From contig PGXU01000028.1 of NCBI GenBank assembly GCA_002839335.1, positions 1 to 37,124 on the forward strand: 37,124 nt of DNA. The letters run 5' to 3'. The notes under the pieces are model-generated. The model made no database searches and was not told where the DNA came from. It saw only the letters and a program-made list of their open reading frames with translations. This document shows, one piece after another, positions 7,956-15,808 of the stretch. Source of the DNA: Spirochaetae bacterium HGW-Spirochaetae-4 (lineage in GTDB: Bacteria > Spirochaetota > Spirochaetia > Sphaerochaetales > Sphaerochaetaceae). Each line of letters begins with the position of its first letter. The stretch's first letter is position 1. The position numbers and the translations under genes were made by a program.

Positions 7956-9863
7956 ATGCGTGAAATAAAAGGTTGGATGAAATGGTTGGTGAGTATCTGT
8001 CTGGTGGGCGTAGCCCTGTTCCACCTGTATACTGCGATTTTCGGTGTGTTCCAGCCTCGGATACAGCGGGGAATCCACCTCATGGTGTTGCTTCCCATGG
8101 CGTTTCTCCTGTATCCGGCTACAAAGAAGTCACCTAAGGATCGTCCCTCGATTTTCGATATGGTCTTTGCCCTGATCTCGGTCGTACCACCGATCTACCT
8201 CATGTTCATGAACGATGCGTTGAACATGCGTCTGGAAATGTTCGATCCGGTTTCGCCGTTGCAGACCCTTCTCGGATGGATCAATATCATCCTGATCATC
8301 GAAGCAGTCAGACGGACCGTCGTTCCCGCCATGGCCATACTGATCGGGATATTCTTCGTCTACATATTCACAGCTCCATGGTTGGGCGGCATATTCTACT
8401 CCAAGCCCTTGGCGTTGGGCCGTATCGCGGAGATGAACTATCTGGTGACCAGCGACGGTATCTACGGATCGATCGTAGGGGTAACCGCAACCTTCGTAGC
8501 CGTATTCGTCATATTCGGTGCATTCATGCAAAACACGAAGACCGGTGAATACTTTACGAACCTTGCTGTTTCCCTGGCTGGCAAGAGCGCCGGTGGTCCT
8601 GCCAAGATCGCTGTCATCTCTTCCGGTCTGTTCGGTTCCATCAGTGGAGTCGCCGCCGCGAACGTCTATGCTACCGGAGTATTCACCATTCCCTTGATGA
8701 AGCGTCTCGGTTATCGCGCACAGTTCGCAGGAGCCGTTGAATCGGCAGCCTCGACAGGTGGTCTGCTCATGCCTCCAATCATGGGAGCCGGAGCTTTCGT
8801 CATGTCGGAGATCACGGGTATCGCGTATGTGCATATCATCAAGGCAGCCCTTCTCGGTGCCATATTCTACTACTTGAGCATTCTTATCCGAGTCCACTTC
8901 GTGGCAAAGAAAGAGGGCTTGGTTGGTATGGACAAGGACGAGGTCATTTCCCGCAAGCAGATCCTGAAGGATTCCTACCAGCTTATTCCCCTTATTGTCC
9001 TGGTTATCCTCCTGGTTGTCGGATACTCCCCGTTCATTGCCGCCGTCTACGGTATCCTGGCAACATTCCTGCTGACCTTCCTCAACAGGGAAACCATGAT
9101 GACTCCCGCAAAACTCTGGAACACCTTCGAGCTCTCGGGTAAGAACCTGATCATGTTGGGTGTTTCCTGTGCAGGTGCGGGTATGGTGATCAGTATCGTG
9201 ACCAACACCGGATTGGCCTTGGGTATCGCATCGGTCATCCAGTCCTGGTCCGGTGGTGTCCTGTTGCCGGCGCTACTACTTATTATGATCACTTCGATCC
9301 TGATGGGTATGGGCATGCCGTGTACTCCAGCGTATATCGTGGCAGTCACGATCGGTGGACCTGCCCTCCAGGCTATGGGTATCGATGTATTGACCGCCCA
9401 CCTGTTCGTGTTCTACTTCGCCATCCTAGCCGAAATCACACCTCCGGTAAGTATCGCTTCCTACTGTGGTGCCGCGATCGCCGGATCCGATCCGTTGAAG
9501 ACCGGCTTCGAGGCCATGCGTATGGCGATTGTCGGATTCATCATCCCCTATATCTTCGTGTTCAACCCGGCCCTGATGCTCAACGGTTCGGCGTTGGAAG
9601 TGATCACACTTATCATCATCGTCATGTATGCAGTGGTCACATTGGCTTCCGCCTTCCGTGGATATTTGCATAGGATACTGAACAAGGGTGAACGGGCCCT
9701 CATGGGCTTGCTCGCCGCTGCATTGATCGTCGTTTCCTGCAACCTGTTCATCATGCACAATTTGGCATTCCAGATCGCTATCCTGGCATCTGCCGCTTTG
9801 ATCGTGCTGTTGTTCGTGTTGGCAAAGATCAAATTGTCAAAAGGCACCGCTATCGCAGCATAA
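7956..9863 (+). CDS. TRAP transporter fused permease subunit (4TM + 12TM type)
   Basis: This 635-residue inner-membrane protein combines the small (DctQ-like) and large (DctM-like) TRAP subunits, as is usual for TAXI systems. It imports the ligand of the adjacent receptor with a sodium or proton gradient. About 16-18 hydrophobic spans are visible; the DctM-like core has SSGLFGSISGVAAANVYATG, ESAASTGGLLMPPIMGAGAF and the later GMGMPCTPAYI and AEITPPVSIASYCGAAIAG re-entrant-type motifs. ATG 7956 is chosen for its GTGGAGTG upstream box and because the hydrophobic domain begins at once; the upstream open frame crosses the intergenic hairpin. A strong terminator follows, so transporter and oxidase operons are separate transcripts. 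Confidence 0.93.
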   Translation: MREIKGWMKWLVSICLVGVALFHLYTAIFGVFQPRIQRGIHLMVLLPMAFLLYPATKKSPKDRPSIFDMVFALISVVPPIYLMFMNDALNMRLEMFDPVSPLQTLLGWINIILIIEAVRRTVVPAMAILIGIFFVYIFTAPWLGGIFYSKPLALGRIAEMNYLVTSDGIYGSIVGVTATFVAVFVIFGAFMQNTKTGEYFTNLAVSLAGKSAGGPAKIAVISSGLFGSISGVAAANVYATGVFTIPLMKRLGYRAQFAGAVESAASTGGLLMPPIMGAGAFVMSEITGIAYVHIIKAALLGAIFYYLSILIRVHFVAKKEGLVGMDKDEVISRKQILKDSYQLIPLIVLVILLVVGYSPFIAAVYGILATFLLTFLNRETMMTPAKLWNTFELSGKNLIMLGVSCAGAGMVISIVTNTGLALGIASVIQSWSGGVLLPALLLIMITSILMGMGMPCTPAYIVAVTIGGPALQAMGIDVLTAHLFVFYFAILAEITPPVSIASYCGAAIAGSDPLKTGFEAMRMAIVGFIIPYIFVFNPALMLNGSALEVITLIIIVMYAVVTLASAFRGYLHRILNKGERALMGLLAAALIVVSCNLFIMHNLAFQIAILASAALIVLLFVLAKIKLSKGTAIAA

Positions 9864-9881
9864 TGTGCAACCACACACTTT

Positions 9882-9919
9882 GCCAGATGCTTCATTTTGT
9901 CGCATCTGGCATTTTTTTT
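9882..9919 (+). terminator. Rho-independent terminator of the TRAP operon
   Basis: GCCAGATGC (9882-9890) pairs perfectly with GCATCTGGC (9902-9910) and is followed by A and eight T (9912-9919). It separates the transporter unit from the asd operon promoter, which starts 2 bp later. Confidence 0.93.
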
Positions 9920-9921
9920 GC

Positions 9922-9949
9922 TTGACAAGACGTGGATGCATGGTACAAT
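9922..9949 (+). promoter_or_regulatory. Promoter of the asd/oxidase operon
   Basis: -35 TTGACA (9922-9927), 16-bp spacer, -10 TACAAT (9944-9949). The spacing and the operator position copy those of the transporter promoter. Confidence 0.82.
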
Positions 9950-9956
9950 TTTGATA

Positions 9957-9975
9957 CTACTCACCAAATGAGTAG
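9957..9975. promoter_or_regulatory. Operator site 2 (perfect CTACTCA-N5-TGAGTAG dyad) at the asd promoter
   Basis: This is the best copy of the motif: two perfect 7-bp arms around CCAAA, starting 7 bp after the -10 box and covering the expected transcription start. It ends 13 bp before the asd ATG. Confidence 0.82.
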
Positions 9976-9988
9976 CTAGAGGTGAAAC

Positions 9989-11008
9989 ATGAAGAAACCA
10001 TTGTGTGTTGCAGTAGTAGGAGCTCTTGGTGCCGTTGGCCAGGAAATGATCAAGGTCCTTGAGCATTCATCGCTCGATGTCGGAACGTTCAAACCGCTGG
10101 ATGTTGTTTCCAATGTCGGAAGAACCGTCGGTTTCCGCGGAAAAACATGGACGGTACAAGAGTCTGGAGCCGGTAAATTTACCGATGTCGATATTGCATT
10201 GTTCTCAGCCGGGGCATCTGCCAGTGAGGTGTTGGCTCCCATCGCAGTCGCCGAAGGTGCGATTGTGGTCGACAACTCGAGCCAATGGCGGATGACCGAC
10301 GGAGTACCCTTGGTGATTCCCGAAGTGAATCCCCAGGCATTGAAGACCCACAAGGGGCTTATCGCCAATCCGAATTGTTCGACGATCCAGATGCTGGTCG
10401 CCCTGAAACCCTTGCACGACAGGTTCAAGATCCGTCGGGTGGTCGTTTCCACCTACCAGGCTGTCAGTGGTAGCGGTGCGCCGGCCATTGAGGAATTGAA
10501 ACAACAGAGTGCTGCCTTTTCCAATGGACAGAAACCGCAAGTCGCGGTGTACCCGCATCAGATTGCATTCAATGCGATACCGCATATCGATGTGTTCGAG
10601 GAAAACAGGTACACCAAGGAAGAGATGAAGATGGTGCACGAGACGCACAAGATGCTGGATCCCGCCATTGCGGTCTCCCCGACTGCAGTACGGATTCCTG
10701 TCTTCCGGGGCCACTCGGAGTCGTTGAACATCGAATTTGTGAATCCCTACGAATTGGACGAGGTCTTCGCAATCCTGTCGAAGGCACCCGGTATCGAAGT
10801 TGTGGATGATCCGCAGAATGCACGGTATCCGTTGGCACTCGACGCCGAGGGAAAGGATCCGGTGTATGTCGGAAGGATCCGAAGGGACGTCTCATTGGAA
10901 AATGGATTGAATCTTTGGGTTGTCTCCGATAATCTGCGCAAAGGCGCGGCACTGAACGCGGTGCAGATAGCGGAGAAGTTGGTGGAGATGGATCTATTGT
11001 CCCGCTAG
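9989..11008 (+). CDS. asd: Aspartate-semialdehyde dehydrogenase
   Basis: This 339-residue enzyme reduces aspartyl phosphate to aspartate semialdehyde with NADPH, the branch point to lysine, methionine and threonine. The N-terminal nucleotide motif GALGAVG is at residues 11-17. The catalytic Cys130 lies in IANPNCSTIQ, and SGSGAPAIEEL and RIPVFRGHSESL carry the substrate-binding Arg and the active-site His. Length is typical. ATG 9989 has a GAGGTG box. It is the first gene of an operon continuing with the oxidase subunits (41-bp gap, no terminator), an odd partnership: asd normally sits with lysC or dap genes. Control by operator 2 suggests it is induced by the transported compound. No aspartokinase gene is in the window. 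Confidence 0.94.
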   Translation: MKKPLCVAVVGALGAVGQEMIKVLEHSSLDVGTFKPLDVVSNVGRTVGFRGKTWTVQESGAGKFTDVDIALFSAGASASEVLAPIAVAEGAIVVDNSSQWRMTDGVPLVIPEVNPQALKTHKGLIANPNCSTIQMLVALKPLHDRFKIRRVVVSTYQAVSGSGAPAIEELKQQSAAFSNGQKPQVAVYPHQIAFNAIPHIDVFEENRYTKEEMKMVHETHKMLDPAIAVSPTAVRIPVFRGHSESLNIEFVNPYELDEVFAILSKAPGIEVVDDPQNARYPLALDAEGKDPVYVGRIRRDVSLENGLNLWVVSDNLRKGAALNAVQIAEKLVEMDLLSR

Positions 11009-11049
11009 CGGACAGTAACGTTCGTGCCGTTTGGCAAAAGGAACTACGC

Positions 11050-12240
11050 ATGGTTCAATCATATGATGTACTGGTTATCGGCGGGGGGATCATTGGCCTC
11101 TCGTGCGGTTACTACCTGACCAAGCAAGGCAAGAGGGTCGTGGTATTGGAATCGGGGGGATTCGCCGACGGCGCCTCCGGGGCCTGCGACGACATGATAT
11201 TGTTCCAGTCCAAGAAGCCGGGCATCAACCTCGAGTTGGCTTTCGAAAGTCTGGAACTGTACAAGTCCCTGGTGGGGGAGTTGGAAGATTCCCTCGGCTT
11301 CGCCAACTATGGTGGCATGGTGCTAATCGAGAATGAACGGGAGTTGGAGGTGATGGAGGAATTCGTCATGCAACAACGCTCCTATGGTCTCGATGTGGAG
11401 ATTCTCACCAAGGCCGCCATGCGCAAGAAGCAACCGTTCTTGCATGAACGGTTCATCGCATCGACGTACAGTTCCATGGATTCCCAGGCATATCCCTTCG
11501 CGGTCATGCATCGGTTTGCCCGCAAGGGACGCCAGATGGGCATGCAGGTCGTGCACAAGTCTCCGGTAGTCGGCATCCAAAAGGATGGTGCGGGTGACTT
11601 CCTTGTGACCACAGCCCAGAATATGCAGTACCGGGCACCCCACGTGGTGAACGCGGCGGGAGCTTGGGCCGGGAAGGTCGCCGATCTGATCGGATTGAAC
11701 GTTCCCATGGAACCCAGGAGAGGTCAGATCATCATAACGGAGAAGATTCCCGCAATCGGTGAGACCAACCTGTGGAGCGCAAAATACCTCGTGACCAAAC
11801 TGAAGCCCGGAATCCAGATCGATTCGACCGAAGAGGAGAAACGATTGGGATTGGCTTTCGCGCTTACCAGGACCGAAGGCGATTCGTATCTCATAGGCAG
11901 TACGAGGGAATTCGTCGGATATGACAAGCGGACAACCATGGAAGGTATCCGTGCGATCATCAACCAGGCGGTTTCCTTTATCCCTGTCCTAAAGGATGTC
12001 AACTTCATACGTGCCATCGCAGGATTGCGGCCCGCCACGCCCGACGGCAAGATGGTCCTTGGGGAACATGCCGGAGTTCCCGGCTTCTTCACCGCGGCCG
12101 GACATGAGGGAGACGGTATCAGCCTCGCCCCGATCACCGGCAAGCTCTTGGCCGACATGGTCTGTGAGGGAAGGTCCGATGCCCGTCTGGAAGAACTGTC
12201 ACCGAATCGATTTGCGAGCAATGCCAAGGAGGTCTGCTGA
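11050..12240 (+). CDS. FAD-dependent amino-acid oxidase/dehydrogenase catalytic subunit (DadA/HcnC-like)
   Basis: This 396-residue protein has a DAO-type flavoprotein fold: the dinucleotide motif IGGGIIGLS at residues 10-18, GGFADGASG in the FAD-binding loop, VVNAAGAWAG near residue 200, and the C-terminal GLRPATPDGKMVLG with AAGHEGDGISLAPITG closing over the flavin. Relatives oxidise the C-N bond of secondary or D-amino acids: D-amino-acid dehydrogenase, the opine oxidase B subunit, D-hydroxyproline or proline dehydrogenase, glycine in HcnC. The next three genes encode the other subunits expected of the HcnABC/opine-oxidase/PDH type, so it probably works in a complex passing electrons to iron-sulphur clusters and not to oxygen. 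AAAGGA precedes ATG 11050. The substrate cannot be told from sequence. Confidence 0.88.
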   Translation: MVQSYDVLVIGGGIIGLSCGYYLTKQGKRVVVLESGGFADGASGACDDMILFQSKKPGINLELAFESLELYKSLVGELEDSLGFANYGGMVLIENERELEVMEEFVMQQRSYGLDVEILTKAAMRKKQPFLHERFIASTYSSMDSQAYPFAVMHRFARKGRQMGMQVVHKSPVVGIQKDGAGDFLVTTAQNMQYRAPHVVNAAGAWAGKVADLIGLNVPMEPRRGQIIITEKIPAIGETNLWSAKYLVTKLKPGIQIDSTEEEKRLGLAFALTRTEGDSYLIGSTREFVGYDKRTTMEGIRAIINQAVSFIPVLKDVNFIRAIAGLRPATPDGKMVLGEHAGVPGFFTAAGHEGDGISLAPITGKLLADMVCEGRSDARLEELSPNRFASNAKEVC

Positions 12241-12533
12241 TGGCGGACGACAAGGATTTCTTTATTTGCCGATGTGAGGAAGTAACCCTGAGGGAAATAG
12301 AAGAGGTCATCGACGAAGGGTACCATACCATCGATGATGTGAAACGGATAACACGTGCGGGCATGGGATTGTGCCAGGGGCGTAGTTGCGGAAAGGTAAT
12401 CGCCCGTATCATTTCCCAGAAGACGGGAAAGCCTCTGGAAGAGGTATTGCAGACCAGCTATCGGTTCCCCGTCCGTACGGAGAAGCTGAAGGCGCTGGAA
12501 GAGGAGGGCCCCTCAGATGCAGAGAATAATTGA
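12240..12533 (+). CDS. BFD-type [2Fe-2S] subunit of the oxidase complex
   Basis: This 97-residue protein has the bacterioferritin-associated-ferredoxin fold with four cluster ligands, Cys10, Cys12, Cys45 and Cys50 (FICRCEE, then GLCQGRSCG). In opine-oxidase, D-hydroxyproline-dehydrogenase and similar complexes this domain is either fused to the NAD/FAD subunit or a separate small subunit, as here. Its ATG overlaps the stop of the FAD subunit by one base (TGATGG), showing translational coupling. It is expected to relay electrons between the two flavins. The C-terminal 30 residues are charged and variable. Confidence 0.88.
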   Translation: MADDKDFFICRCEEVTLREIEEVIDEGYHTIDDVKRITRAGMGLCQGRSCGKVIARIISQKTGKPLEEVLQTSYRFPVRTEKLKALEEEGPSDAENN

Positions 12534-12837
12534 ACACCCGGTGCTCGGACCACTTCCCGATGTCCCCATGGTGAAGATCATCGTCGATGGCGAACCGATG
12601 GAAGCCCGCGAGGGTGAGATGATTGCGGCTGCGTTGATCGCAACCGGCAAGAAATATTTCAGGAAGACCATAAAGACCCACGAACCGCGGGGCATCTATT
12701 GCGGAATCGGCCGATGCACGGACTGTGTCATGACTGTCAATGGCATTCCCAATGTCCGGACCTGCATTACCCCGGTCGAGGATGGGATGGTCATAGAAAC
12801 CCAGATGGGCTACGGCGTCTGGAAACAGGAGCAATAA
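12517..12837 (+). CDS. HcnA-like [2Fe-2S] ferredoxin subunit
   Basis: This 106-residue protein matches the small [2Fe-2S] subunit of HcnA/opine-oxidase/sarcosine-oxidase-alpha N-terminal type. The plant-type cluster ligands are Cys62, Cys67, Cys70 and Cys83 (YCGIGRCTDC...RTC), after a beta-rich start (VKIIVDGEPMEAREGEMIAAAL). It overlaps the end of the BFD gene by 17 bp and is followed after 2 bp by the NAD/FAD gene, so all are translated together. Role: electron transfer inside the dehydrogenase complex. Confidence 0.9.
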   Translation: MQRIIEHPVLGPLPDVPMVKIIVDGEPMEAREGEMIAAALIATGKKYFRKTIKTHEPRGIYCGIGRCTDCVMTVNGIPNVRTCITPVEDGMVIETQMGYGVWKQEQ

Positions 12838-12839
12838 CG

Positions 12840-13931
12840 ATGGAAGAGAGAGAAGTCGTAGTAATCGGTGCTGGACCGGCAGGGCTTTCCGCCGCATTGG
12901 AAGCCGCACGCTCTGGTGCGCATGTGTTGTTGGTGGATGAGAACAGCAAGCCGGGTGGGCAGTTGTTCAAGCAGATACATAAGTTTTTCGGTTCCCGCGA
13001 CCATAGGGCCGGAGTCCGTGGTATCGATATCGGGACACAATTGCTCGAGGAAGCCGATGCCCTGAAGATCGAGGTCTGGTTGGATGCCGAGGTCTGTGGC
13101 ATATTCAACCAACGGGATGTCTGGATTGTCAGGAACAAGGAAAAGTCCGTTAATGTCCGCGCACAGCGGATAATCATCGCCACCGGTGCGGTGGAGAACT
13201 CGGTGAATTTTCCCGGTTGGTCGCTTCCTGGGGTCATGGGGGCAGGAGCCGCACAGACGATGATCAACCTGCATCGCGTGCTCCCCGGATTCAAGGTGCT
13301 CATGGTGGGTTCCGGCAATGTCGGGGTCATCGTGTCCTACCAGTTGCTGCAGGCCGGAGCCGATGTGAAGGCGATCGTCGAGGCGGCACCCCGACTTGGT
13401 GGCTATGGTGTCCATACGGCGAAAGTGCGTCGTGCCGGAGTTCCGTTCCATACGAGCCACACGGTGCTCGAGGCACGGGGAACCGATCATGTGGAATCAG
13501 CCACGATTGTACAGATCGACGACAAGTGGCAACCGATTCCCGGAACCGAGAAGGTGCTCGATGTCGATACCATCTGTATCGCCGCAGGATTGACTCCGTT
13601 GGTGGAGTTGGCGTTTGCCGCCGGGTGTGAGCCGTTGTACAGCCCGTTGTTGGGAGGTATGGTGCCTTGGCACGATGCAAGCATGCGCACCAGCATACCG
13701 AGTATCTATATCGCCGGCGATATTTCCGGAGTCGAAGAGGCGAGCACAGCCATGGAAGAGGGGAGGATGGCCGGATTGTCTGCCGCCCACTCGCTCGGAT
13801 ACGTTGCCGAACAGGTCTACGAGGTTGGATTCAAGGCCGCCGAGCAACGGATGCTTGCCCTGCGTTCCGGATTGTTCGGACAGAAGCGACGTGATGCGAA
13901 AGCCGCGATAATGGCGCAAACGAGAGGATGA
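12840..13931 (+). CDS. NAD(P)/FAD-dependent oxidoreductase subunit (HcnB-like)
   Basis: This 363-residue pyridine-nucleotide-disulphide-type flavoprotein has an FAD motif at residues 10-15 (GAGPAG), the conserved KPGGQLFKQ block near residue 40, an ATG triad (IIATGAVEN), a second dinucleotide site (MVGSGNVGV, about residue 157-165) and the C-terminal FAD signature YIAGDISGVEEAS. It lacks the C-terminal BFD extension often fused to this subunit, consistent with the separate BFD gene two positions upstream. It should exchange electrons between the complex and NAD(P). ATG 12840 begins exactly at the FAD domain and has GGAG upstream; the longer frame has no such support. Its stop overlaps the next ATG. 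Confidence 0.9.
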   Translation: MEEREVVVIGAGPAGLSAALEAARSGAHVLLVDENSKPGGQLFKQIHKFFGSRDHRAGVRGIDIGTQLLEEADALKIEVWLDAEVCGIFNQRDVWIVRNKEKSVNVRAQRIIIATGAVENSVNFPGWSLPGVMGAGAAQTMINLHRVLPGFKVLMVGSGNVGVIVSYQLLQAGADVKAIVEAAPRLGGYGVHTAKVRRAGVPFHTSHTVLEARGTDHVESATIVQIDDKWQPIPGTEKVLDVDTICIAAGLTPLVELAFAAGCEPLYSPLLGGMVPWHDASMRTSIPSIYIAGDISGVEEASTAMEEGRMAGLSAAHSLGYVAEQVYEVGFKAAEQRMLALRSGLFGQKRRDAKAAIMAQTRG

Positions 13932-13936
13932 ATAGT

Positions 13937-14464
13937 ATGGAACATACCACGAGTGACGATAAAGGATTGAAAGTCTCCGGTGCGCCGAATCTGGCTGAAT
14001 TGCACGCCAGCCCCTGCTACCAGTTGCCGGCCGAGGATAGACGGGCTCTCGCTGCTGTGATCGAGTGTATCGAAGGCATTCCCTGCAATCCTTGCGAGAC
14101 TGCTTGTCCTCAACATGCCATTATTGTCGGCGATGAGATCACGAATCTGCCGATAGTGGATCTGGACAAGTGCAATGGATGTGGCATATGCGTCGCCGCA
14201 TGTCCCGGTCTGGCGATATATTTGAAAAAGCATACGTTCAAGGAGAACTTGGCCTATATCGCCTTCCCCTATGAGTACGTTCCTTTGCCGGTGGAGGGTC
14301 AAACGATCAGGATGGTCGATAGGCTTGGACAGGATGTCTGTGACGGTACGGTATTGCGTGTGGTCAAGATCAAGAAGAACGACAGGACCGCAGTAGTGCA
14401 TGCCACCTACCCGAATGGATACTACGAGCAGGTGGTGAACATGCAGCGGTTGGCTACCGACTAA
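13937..14464 (+). CDS. 4Fe-4S binding protein, fifth member of the oxidase operon
   Basis: This 175-residue protein (178 if ATG 13928 is used; 13937 has the better-spaced GAGAGG box) has eight clustered Cys. Counted from 13928, the first set is Cys47, 53, 56 and 60 (CIEGIPCNPCETACP), unusual in spacing; the second is a regular CNGCGICVAACP at 82-93. The tail (about 105-178) is a beta-rich domain unlike ferredoxins, with KIKKNDRTAVVHATYPNGYYEQV. Classical HcnABC-type complexes do not have this subunit; it may pass electrons to a cellular ferredoxin pool in an anaerobe. It is translationally coupled to the NAD/FAD gene (ATGA). Its stop abuts the stop of convergent dapB1 with no gap. Confidence 0.85.
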   Translation: MEHTTSDDKGLKVSGAPNLAELHASPCYQLPAEDRRALAAVIECIEGIPCNPCETACPQHAIIVGDEITNLPIVDLDKCNGCGICVAACPGLAIYLKKHTFKENLAYIAFPYEYVPLPVEGQTIRMVDRLGQDVCDGTVLRVVKIKKNDRTAVVHATYPNGYYEQVVNMQRLATD

Positions 14465-15679
14465 TCAGATACCGAACTCTTTCTTGATTATCGCCACCGC
14501 CCGATCGACGTCGCTCGTCGGAGAGATATAGGAAATCTTGCTCTCCGACGTAGTAACCGCAAGTATCGGAATTCCGGCTTTGGCCATGCAGGAGAACACC
14601 CGGTAGGCGACACCGGACTGGAATTCCATACCCGGACCTTCGACCGTCAACTTGGTGATGTTGTCCACAATTCCCAGATGGACACCGTCATGTGTCGCAA
14701 CCAATTCCCTGAGCAATGCCTCTGTCTTCACCTGGTCTTTCGCATTGATCGTGAAAGAAACCGACAAGTGCCCATTCGTCGCACCCGTATGGCTGATCAT
14801 ATCGATAAACACATCATTCTCTGCCAAAACGCCATACAAATGGGAAATCACGGACATGTCGCGGGGAAGGTCTTCCAAGGAAACCAGGACTTCCTCGGGA
14901 TAGGTGTAGAGGGTGGTCACCGCGCTCGATTCGTGTATCATATCCTGCATCGAATAGATCCCGGGTTTCTGCCGAACGATATAGGCTGCCGCAGCTATGG
15001 CTCCTGTCGCGAATACTTGGCGGGAGAAGGCCTGGTGGCCGATCGATATGATCTCGTCCTGACCTGCGAACGTCACTTCATGCTGACCGACTATCGTTCC
15101 TCCACGCAATGAGTGGATTCCCAATTCGTCCGGCTTGCGAAGCGTGTCGGCACCTTCGCGGCCGCAGACGTAGCGCAATTTGTTGATTCTGACCGAATTG
15201 ATGGAATCCGCCAACATAAGTGCGGTCCCACTGGGGGAATCCTTCTTCAGATTGTGGTGCTTCTCGATTATCTCGATATCATACCGCTCTCCCAGAACCT
15301 TTGTCGTGCTTTGAAGCAATTGTTGGACAAGGTTTATGCCCAGCGACATGTTGCCCGACCGGAATATCGCGATTTCGGCACTGGCCTGCGCGAGCAAGTC
15401 AAGTTCTACTTGGGTCAATCCTGTAGTGGCCACCACAATACCAAGCTTGCGCGCGATGGCGATGGGGAGAAACCCATGGAGTGTCTTCGGGGATGTGAAG
15501 TCGACGACCACATCGGCATCCACCGTGCATGCTTCCAAAGAGGCGAAGGTGGGGTAGGGACGGCTGACATCGACAATGTCGATTCCAGCGACGATTTTCA
15601 TATCCGACATATCTCCGATGAGGTTAGTCAGGACTGTTCCCATGCGACCGCCGCAACCGTTGAGAATTACTCTTACCAT
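14465..15679 (-). CDS. dapB: 4-hydroxy-tetrahydrodipicolinate reductase fused to C-terminal ACT domains (DapB1)
   Basis: This 404-residue protein has an N-terminal DapB enzyme (residues 1 to about 255): nucleotide motif GCGGRMG at 8-14, ATTGL at 84-88, the catalytic His141-His142 and Lys145 in EKHHNLKKDSPSGTA, and a C-terminal FATGAIAAA helix. From about residue 262 to the end lies a pair of ACT-like units resembling the regulatory half of aspartokinase (ISHLYGVLAENDVFIDMISH; FSCMAKAGIPILAVTTSESK). Ordinary DapB is about 250-270 residues, so this is a fusion. The reaction is NAD(P)H reduction of the DapA product in lysine synthesis; the ACT part suggests control by an amino acid, perhaps lysine. 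ATG 15679 has a GGGAGTG box. Confidence 0.9.
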   Translation of the reverse strand: MVRVILNGCGGRMGTVLTNLIGDMSDMKIVAGIDIVDVSRPYPTFASLEACTVDADVVVDFTSPKTLHGFLPIAIARKLGIVVATTGLTQVELDLLAQASAEIAIFRSGNMSLGINLVQQLLQSTTKVLGERYDIEIIEKHHNLKKDSPSGTALMLADSINSVRINKLRYVCGREGADTLRKPDELGIHSLRGGTIVGQHEVTFAGQDEIISIGHQAFSRQVFATGAIAAAAYIVRQKPGIYSMQDMIHESSAVTTLYTYPEEVLVSLEDLPRDMSVISHLYGVLAENDVFIDMISHTGATNGHLSVSFTINAKDQVKTEALLRELVATHDGVHLGIVDNITKLTVEGPGMEFQSGVAYRVFSCMAKAGIPILAVTTSESKISYISPTSDVDRAVAIIKKEFGI

Positions 15680-15778
15680 ACATCACTCCCTGTTATTGTA
15701 GTGACGTTGATGTTATATTAAAAACAAAAAATAATCAATAATAACATTTAGTTTTAATTTATGGTTTTAAAAGAACGA
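15680..15778 (-). promoter_or_regulatory. AT-rich leader and probable promoter of dapB1
   Basis: Between the dapA1 terminator and dapB1 is a 100-bp AT-rich region. On the minus strand TTGATT and TATAAC, 15 bp apart, could be a promoter. ATGTTAT/ATAACAT arms also flank it. No CTACTCA operator and no room for a lysine riboswitch. Confidence 0.4.
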
Positions 15779-15800
15779 CCTCCGAAAAGTATCGGAGGCC
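15772..15800 (-). terminator. Terminator of dapA1
   Basis: Minus-strand stem CCTCCGA/TCGGAGG (arms 15792-15798 and 15779-15785, 6-nt loop) followed by a U-rich stretch (CGTTCTTTT). It ends the dapA1 transcript, so dapB1 must have its own promoter. Confidence 0.8.
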
Positions 15801-15808
15801 ATGTGTGC

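Noticed and set aside
15680-15808. Possible lysine riboswitch before dapB1 or dapA1
   Set aside because: The gaps are too short (about 100 bp, including a terminator) for the roughly 170-nt L-box, and none of its conserved stems can be seen. The same holds before dapB2.
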